DNA of 64,000 nucleotides from Clostridia bacterium (GTDB lineage: Bacteria; Bacillota; Clostridia; UBA1381; UBA9506), in assembly GCA_017399695.1 (NCBI GenBank), contig JAFQBK010000013.1:1-64000 (forward strand), given 5' to 3'. The notes beneath the pieces are model-generated. The model made no database searches. It had not been told where the DNA came from and worked only from the letters and a program-made list of their open reading frames with translations. Below, in pieces: positions 61,901-64,000 of the stretch. The first letter of the stretch is position 1, and every line of letters starts with the position of its first letter. A program made the position numbers and the translations under genes.

Positions 61901-62498
61901 TTGCATCATAGTCAACCAATTTTGCCAGATCGTCGTAGTCCATAACCTCAACCTTCTGAATTTCGTGAGAGGTACGGAAACCGTCGAAGAAGTGAAGGAA
62001 CGGAACACGGCCCTTAATTGCAGCTAAGTGTGCAATACCACCCAAGTCCATTGTTTCCTGAACACTACCGGAAGCAAGCATTGCAAAACCGGTCTGACGG
62101 CAAGCCATAACGTCCTGATGGTCACCGAAAATGGAGAGTGCGTGTGCAGCGATTGCACGAGCACTTACATGGAATACTGCCGGAAGCAGCTCACCAGCCA
62201 TTTTATACATATTCGGGATCATCAGAAGAAGACCCTGAGATGCGGTAAAGGTTGTTGTGAGTGCACCAGCCTGCAAGGAGCCGTGAACAGCACCTGCAGC
62301 ACCTGCCTCGGACTGCATTTCGCAGACATCAACAGTCTGACCAAAAATGTTTTTCTGGCCCTTAGCACTCCACTCATCTACATACTCAGCCATCGTAGAT
62401 GAAGGAGTAATCGGATAGATTGATGCAACTTCCGTAAACGCATAGGCGTTATGGGCAGCGGCATAGTTACCATCCATGGTTTTCATTTTTTTTGCCAT
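58983..62498 (-). CDS. nifJ: Pyruvate:ferredoxin (flavodoxin) oxidoreductase
   Basis: PFOR oxidises pyruvate to acetyl-CoA and CO2 and reduces ferredoxin, feeding electrons to hydrogenase. The 1171-residue single chain holds all domains. Domain I starts with TMDGNYAAAHNAYAFTEV and YPITPSS. Later come CIQCNQCSLVCPHA and CAGCGVCVETCPAKEKA (two 4Fe-4S clusters), CAGCGETPYIKL (proximal cluster) and the thiamine diphosphate motif GDGWAYDIGYGG...NTGGQSS. The ATG at 62498 follows GAGGAGGA. It is monocistronic. With hydEFG in the window it points to H2-evolving fermentation. Confidence 0.98.
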   Translation of the reverse strand: MAKKMKTMDGNYAAAHNAYAFTEVASIYPITPSSTMAEYVDEWSAKGQKNIFGQTVDVCEMQSEAGAAGAVHGSLQAGALTTTFTASQGLLLMIPNMYKMAGELLPAVFHVSARAIAAHALSIFGDHQDVMACRQTGFAMLASGSVQETMDLGGIAHLAAIKGRVPFLHFFDGFRTSHEIQKVEVMDYDDLAKLVDYDAIKEFKDRALNPEHPVLRGTAQNPDIYFQGREAANKYYEAIPDIVADYMKEISKITGREYKPFNYYGAPDAERVIVAMGSACEAIEETVDYLNAKGEKVGVIKVHLYRPFSSKYFFDVLPKTVKKIAVLDRTKEPGSLGEPLYLDICNLFYGKADAPVIVGGRYGLGSKDTTPTQIAAVYKNLEADTPKNGFTIGIVDDVTNLSLPLGEKINAAPEGTTRCKFWGFGSDGTVGANKDAIKIIGDNTDLYAQAYFDYDSKKSGGVTMSHLRFGKKPIKSTYLLDEADYIACHKPSYIYQYDVLEGLKKGGTFLLNCVWSPDELEEKLPANVKRYLAENEINFYIINAVDVAVKVGLGSNRINMVTQGAFFKLSEVIPFEEAVVLIKDAIKRTYGKKGDEIVNMNCNAVDGAIDALVKIDVPASWKDAKDEAKADDANRPEFVKKIADPVNAQQGNKLPVSTFVGIEDGTFEQGTARYEKRTIAVKVPEWIPENCIQCNQCSLVCPHATIRPFLLTEEEAAKAGYAVKDANGPQFKGYKFRIQVSPRDCAGCGVCVETCPAKEKALVMKPVDEMVEKEAANWDYSMGLDIRDNLVDKTSIKGSQFAQPLLEFSGACAGCGETPYIKLITQLFGDRMLVANATGCTSIWGGSAPSMPYCKNKEGKGPAWANSLFEDNAEFGLGMVLAVKKVRNTLKARMEEAIEAGVDAKIADAFKAWIAGMDDAEASKKAAADIAELLKTADLSSAAMKEINERQDYLIKRSNWAFGGDGWAYDIGYGGLDHVIASGEDINIFVVDTEVYSNTGGQSSKSTPTAAVAKFAASGKRTKKKDLGMIATTYGYVYVAQIALGANMAQAIKAIKEAEAYPGPSLIIAYAPCINHGIKVGMANTIKEEKKAVEAGYWHLWRYDPQLKDEGKNPFILDSKEPTGSVREFMQGENRYLLLARSFPTIADQLFDKAEKDLLERYENYKRMARD

Positions 62499-62535
62499 TG
62501 TATTTCCTCCTCGTTCAAATTGCATCTTTTGCAAC

Positions 62536-62553
62536 CTGATAATATTTTAACAA
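62536..62553 (-). promoter_or_regulatory. Candidate Rex operator at nifJ
   Basis: The 18-base site CTGATAA-TATT-TTAACAA matches the Rex consensus TTGTTAA-N4-TTAACAA with one perfect half and two mismatches in the other. It lies between the nifJ promoter and start codon, where a bound repressor would block transcription. No rex gene is in the window. Confidence 0.4.
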
Positions 62554-62594
62554 ACGATACGCATAAATGAAAGTATTTATGCCATACAGAATTT

Positions 62595-62623
62595 ATTGTA
62601 CCATACTTCTTATCAAATTTCAA
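62595..62623 (-). promoter_or_regulatory. Promoter of nifJ
   Basis: Minus strand TTGAAA (62618-62623), 17 bases, TACAAT (62595-62600), giving a leader of about 90 bases. Confidence 0.7.
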
Positions 62624-62677
62624 ATATTATTTAAAAAAATTTACATTTCTAAAATGACCTGTTACGGAAAAATATTT

Positions 62678-62774
62678 AAAAAACAATACCGACATTGCTT
62701 TCGCAACGCCGGCACGGTTTATGGTACTATATGAAAGGGGGGGGTAGGTAAACTTATGAGTATATATCTTCTCG
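62678..62774 (-). ncRNA. Candidate C-rich small RNA upstream of nifJ
   Basis: A stand-alone transcription unit is visible on the minus strand. A promoter lies just upstream, and transcription would start near 62774. A mostly single-stranded stretch contains CTACCCCCCCCTTTC (C8 at 62737-62744). A 10-bp hairpin with a GAAA loop (62689-62712; CCGGCGTTGC / GCAATGTCGG) follows, with a U-rich tail. Two pairs are G-U on the minus strand but A-C on the plus strand, so the RNA is made from the minus strand. The layout resembles C-rich Firmicutes regulators such as RsaE/RoxS; homology is not claimed. Confidence 0.6.
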
Positions 62775-62780
62775 GTACTT

Positions 62781-62809
62781 ATTGTACTACAAAAAAAGGC
62801 GTTTGTAAA
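62781..62809 (-). promoter_or_regulatory. Promoter of the candidate small RNA
   Basis: Minus strand TTTACA (62804-62809), 17 bases, TACAAT (62781-62786), about 100 bases before the GAAA-capped terminator. Confidence 0.65.
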
Positions 62810-62912
62810 TAGTTATTTTGAAAAAAATTTAACTTTTTTCGAAATTTTTTCCGTTTTTTCTGTAAAAATTGTATGATCCGTATTTTTTGAGCTTCATTTT
62901 GACATTTTTCCC

Positions 62913-63416
62913 TCATCGGCACTCTAACACCGGACGCAGCACTCTCGCCCACTCCTCGGTCAGGCGCTCCAGGGTAAATTGAGCATTTGCGGGACTGGTG
63001 GACGGAAGGCAGATGGTCGGAACTTCATAATGCCTCGGCGCAAATTTTTGATAAATTTCCTCCGACTTTTTTCCATTAAAGCACAAAAGCCGGATATCCG
63101 CCTCGTGAAAAATCGGCGATAAATCGTTGGCAATCGGATGGGTAATCGAGCTATCCGCCGAGCCAACGATCTCACAGGATGCCAATGAATCCCAAAGCGC
63201 GATATGGTGCGAAAGCAAAAGCGTCTTTTTTTCCTCAATGCTCGTCGGCACGTTTTCCTTTAAGATTGCCGCAAGCACCCGCCAAAATCGATTCTGCGGA
63301 TGCCCGTAAAAAAAGTTTTGCTCTCTCGACTTCACCGACGGAAAGGAACCTAAAATAAGCACCCTGCTTTCCTTATTATATAAAGGTCCAAACGGATGTG
63401 AAATCTGCGGCATCAA
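62913..63416 (-). CDS. DNA-deoxyinosine (hypoxanthine) glycosylase, uracil-DNA glycosylase superfamily
   Basis: A 167-residue base-excision repair glycosylase. The first motif region is RVLILGSFPSVKSREQNFFYGHPQNRFWRVL, with GSFPS as the water-activating loop. The later LPSTSPANA replaces the usual His-Pro-Ser DNA-binding loop. This combination fits the hypoxanthine-DNA glycosylase family (Mug/UDG-like). It removes deaminated bases, probably hypoxanthine. It follows leuS on the same strand after a terminator; ATGs at 63416 and 63413 are both possible. Confidence 0.85.
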   Translation of the reverse strand: MMPQISHPFGPLYNKESRVLILGSFPSVKSREQNFFYGHPQNRFWRVLAAILKENVPTSIEEKKTLLLSHHIALWDSLASCEIVGSADSSITHPIANDLSPIFHEADIRLLCFNGKKSEEIYQKFAPRHYEVPTICLPSTSPANAQFTLERLTEEWARVLRPVLECR

Positions 63417-63431
63417 CTCGCACTCCTTTCC

Positions 63432-63480
63432 ATAAAAAAGGAGCTATAACAAAACGAAATCATTTTGCTATAACTCCTTT
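63432..63480 (-). terminator. Terminator of leuS
   Basis: An 18-bp near-perfect stem (AAAGGAGTTATAGCAAAA / TTTTGTTATAGCTCCTTT) followed by T-run on the minus strand, six bases after the leuS stop. The stem's AAGGAG could also matter for the next gene's translation. Confidence 0.85.
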
Positions 63481-63485
63481 CAGAA

Positions 63486-64000
63486 TTATCTTACAACAAT
63501 ATTTACTAATTTACCCGGAACGCAAATAACCTTGACAATCGTCTTTCCGTCAATCAGTTTCTTCACCGTATCATTTTCCAATACCGCTTGTTCCATTTCC
63601 TCTTTGGAAAGGTTTGCGGAAATCATAATGCGGTCTTTAACCTTGCCGTTAATCTGTGCGACAATCTCGACGACATCGTCAACCGTCTTTGCCTCATCAT
63701 AGGTCGGCCAGCTTGCCTCGTTAAGACATCCCTCAAAGCCGGCTCTTTCCCACATTTCCTCCGTAATATGCGGAGCGGTCGGGTTTAAGAGCAAGAGGAA
63801 GGTGCGCATCTCGCCGCGGGTAATCGAGCCTTTTTTATACACATCATTGACGAGCGCCATTAAGGTTGCGATTGCGGTATTGAACTTCATGCGCTCAATA
63901 TCCTCGGTCACCTTTTTCACCGTCTTATGCATCGTGCTTTCTAAATCTTCAGAATAATCTTCCTCATCGCTTAAGAATTCCTGCATATTCCATACGCGCT
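63486..64000 (-). CDS. leuS: Leucyl-tRNA synthetase, C-terminal part (runs off window)
   Basis: Only the last ~171 residues are in the window; the frame stays open to the right edge (RVWNMQEF at the boundary, as in LeuRS). The visible part is the anticodon-binding helical domain (HKTVKKVTEDIERMKFNTAIA and LNPTAPHITEEMW) and the C-terminal domain with QINGKVKDRI, ending CVPGKLVNIVVR. These segments are typical of bacterial LeuRS, which charges tRNA-Leu and edits mischarged products. Confidence 0.95.
   Translation of the reverse strand, partial: RVWNMQEFLSDEEDYSEDLESTMHKTVKKVTEDIERMKFNTAIATLMALVNDVYKKGSITRGEMRTFLLLLNPTAPHITEEMWERAGFEGCLNEASWPTYDEAKTVDDVVEIVAQINGKVKDRIMISANLSKEEMEQAVLENDTVKKLIDGKTIVKVICVPGKLVNIVVR

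Noticed and set aside
62756-62812. An 18-codon plus-strand frame (MSIYLLGTYC...) after a G8 tract
   Set aside because: The G8 looks like a ribosome site, but there is no plus-strand promoter. The same bases form the promoter and C-rich segment of a better supported minus-strand small RNA.

Overview
The window reads as a chromosomal segment of a strictly anaerobic, spore-forming member of the Firmicutes (class Clostridia, probably Oscillospirales-like). The main clues are the HydE/HydF/HydG maturases of [FeFe]-hydrogenase, a homodimer-type pyruvate:ferredoxin oxidoreductase, the sporulation regulator SpoVT, RNase J, RarA, a MgsA-to-U32 rod-shape operon, and strong AGGAGG ribosome binding sites with canonical sigma-A promoters. 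Base composition is even. There are no phage genes, complete insertion sequences or CRISPR arrays. This lineage call is inference from gene content, not from a database search.

Layout. 0.2-10.3 kb (minus): one long operon running U32 protein, dut, NusG-domain-II protein, Gx transporter, DUF4321, maf, mreB, mreC, mreD, mrdA, minD, mgsA (envelope growth and division-site placement). 10.4-15.8 kb (minus): hydrogenase maturation operon (small regulator-like protein, hydE, hydG, hydF) ending in an Orn/Lys/Arg decarboxylase. 15.9-17.6 kb (minus): zinc-ribbon/DUF5050 membrane protein. 17.7-24.0 kb (plus): rpmH-rnpA-yidD-yidC-jag, then rarA-methyltransferase-thiI-small export protein. 24.1-28.3 kb (minus): secreted papain-like protein, and a cation antiporter behind a yybP-ykoY-type (Mn2+) riboswitch. 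28.4-31.1 kb (plus): argH, WalJ-like hydrolase, rlmH. 31.1-38.7 kb (minus): unknown protein, ParE-like subunit, gyrA, gyrB. 38.9-40.8 kb (minus): Cys-rich Gfo/Idh oxidoreductase and an ECF S component. 40.8-46.6 kb: cobalamin adenosyltransferase (minus), then rnj-metK-response regulator-kinase (plus).

46.6-53.4 kb holds a hairpin-rich non-coding patch, a tiny lipoprotein, and a compact minus-strand operon of a DegT-type aminotransferase, an amidohydrolase and three Gfo/Idh dehydrogenases, headed by an AraC regulator; I read it as a sugar or cyclitol pathway of unknown substrate. 53.5-56.8 kb: spoVT (plus), HD hydrolase, NifS-like desulfurase, and folT behind a tetrahydrofolate riboswitch. 56.9-57.1 kb: tRNA-Thr and tRNA-Lys followed by tRNA-derived debris. 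57.5-64.0 kb (minus): second Cys-rich Gfo/Idh, nifJ, a candidate C-rich small RNA, a hypoxanthine/uracil-DNA glycosylase, and the 3' part of leuS running off the edge.

The least explained pieces are (i) a probable ~100-nt minus-strand small RNA at about 62.68-62.77 kb with its own promoter, a C8 tract and a GAAA-capped terminator, next to nifJ; (ii) the aminotransferase/dehydrogenase operon; (iii) a terminator placed directly before the first gene of the hydrogenase maturation operon; (iv) two structured intergenic elements at 32.0 and 46.6 kb.
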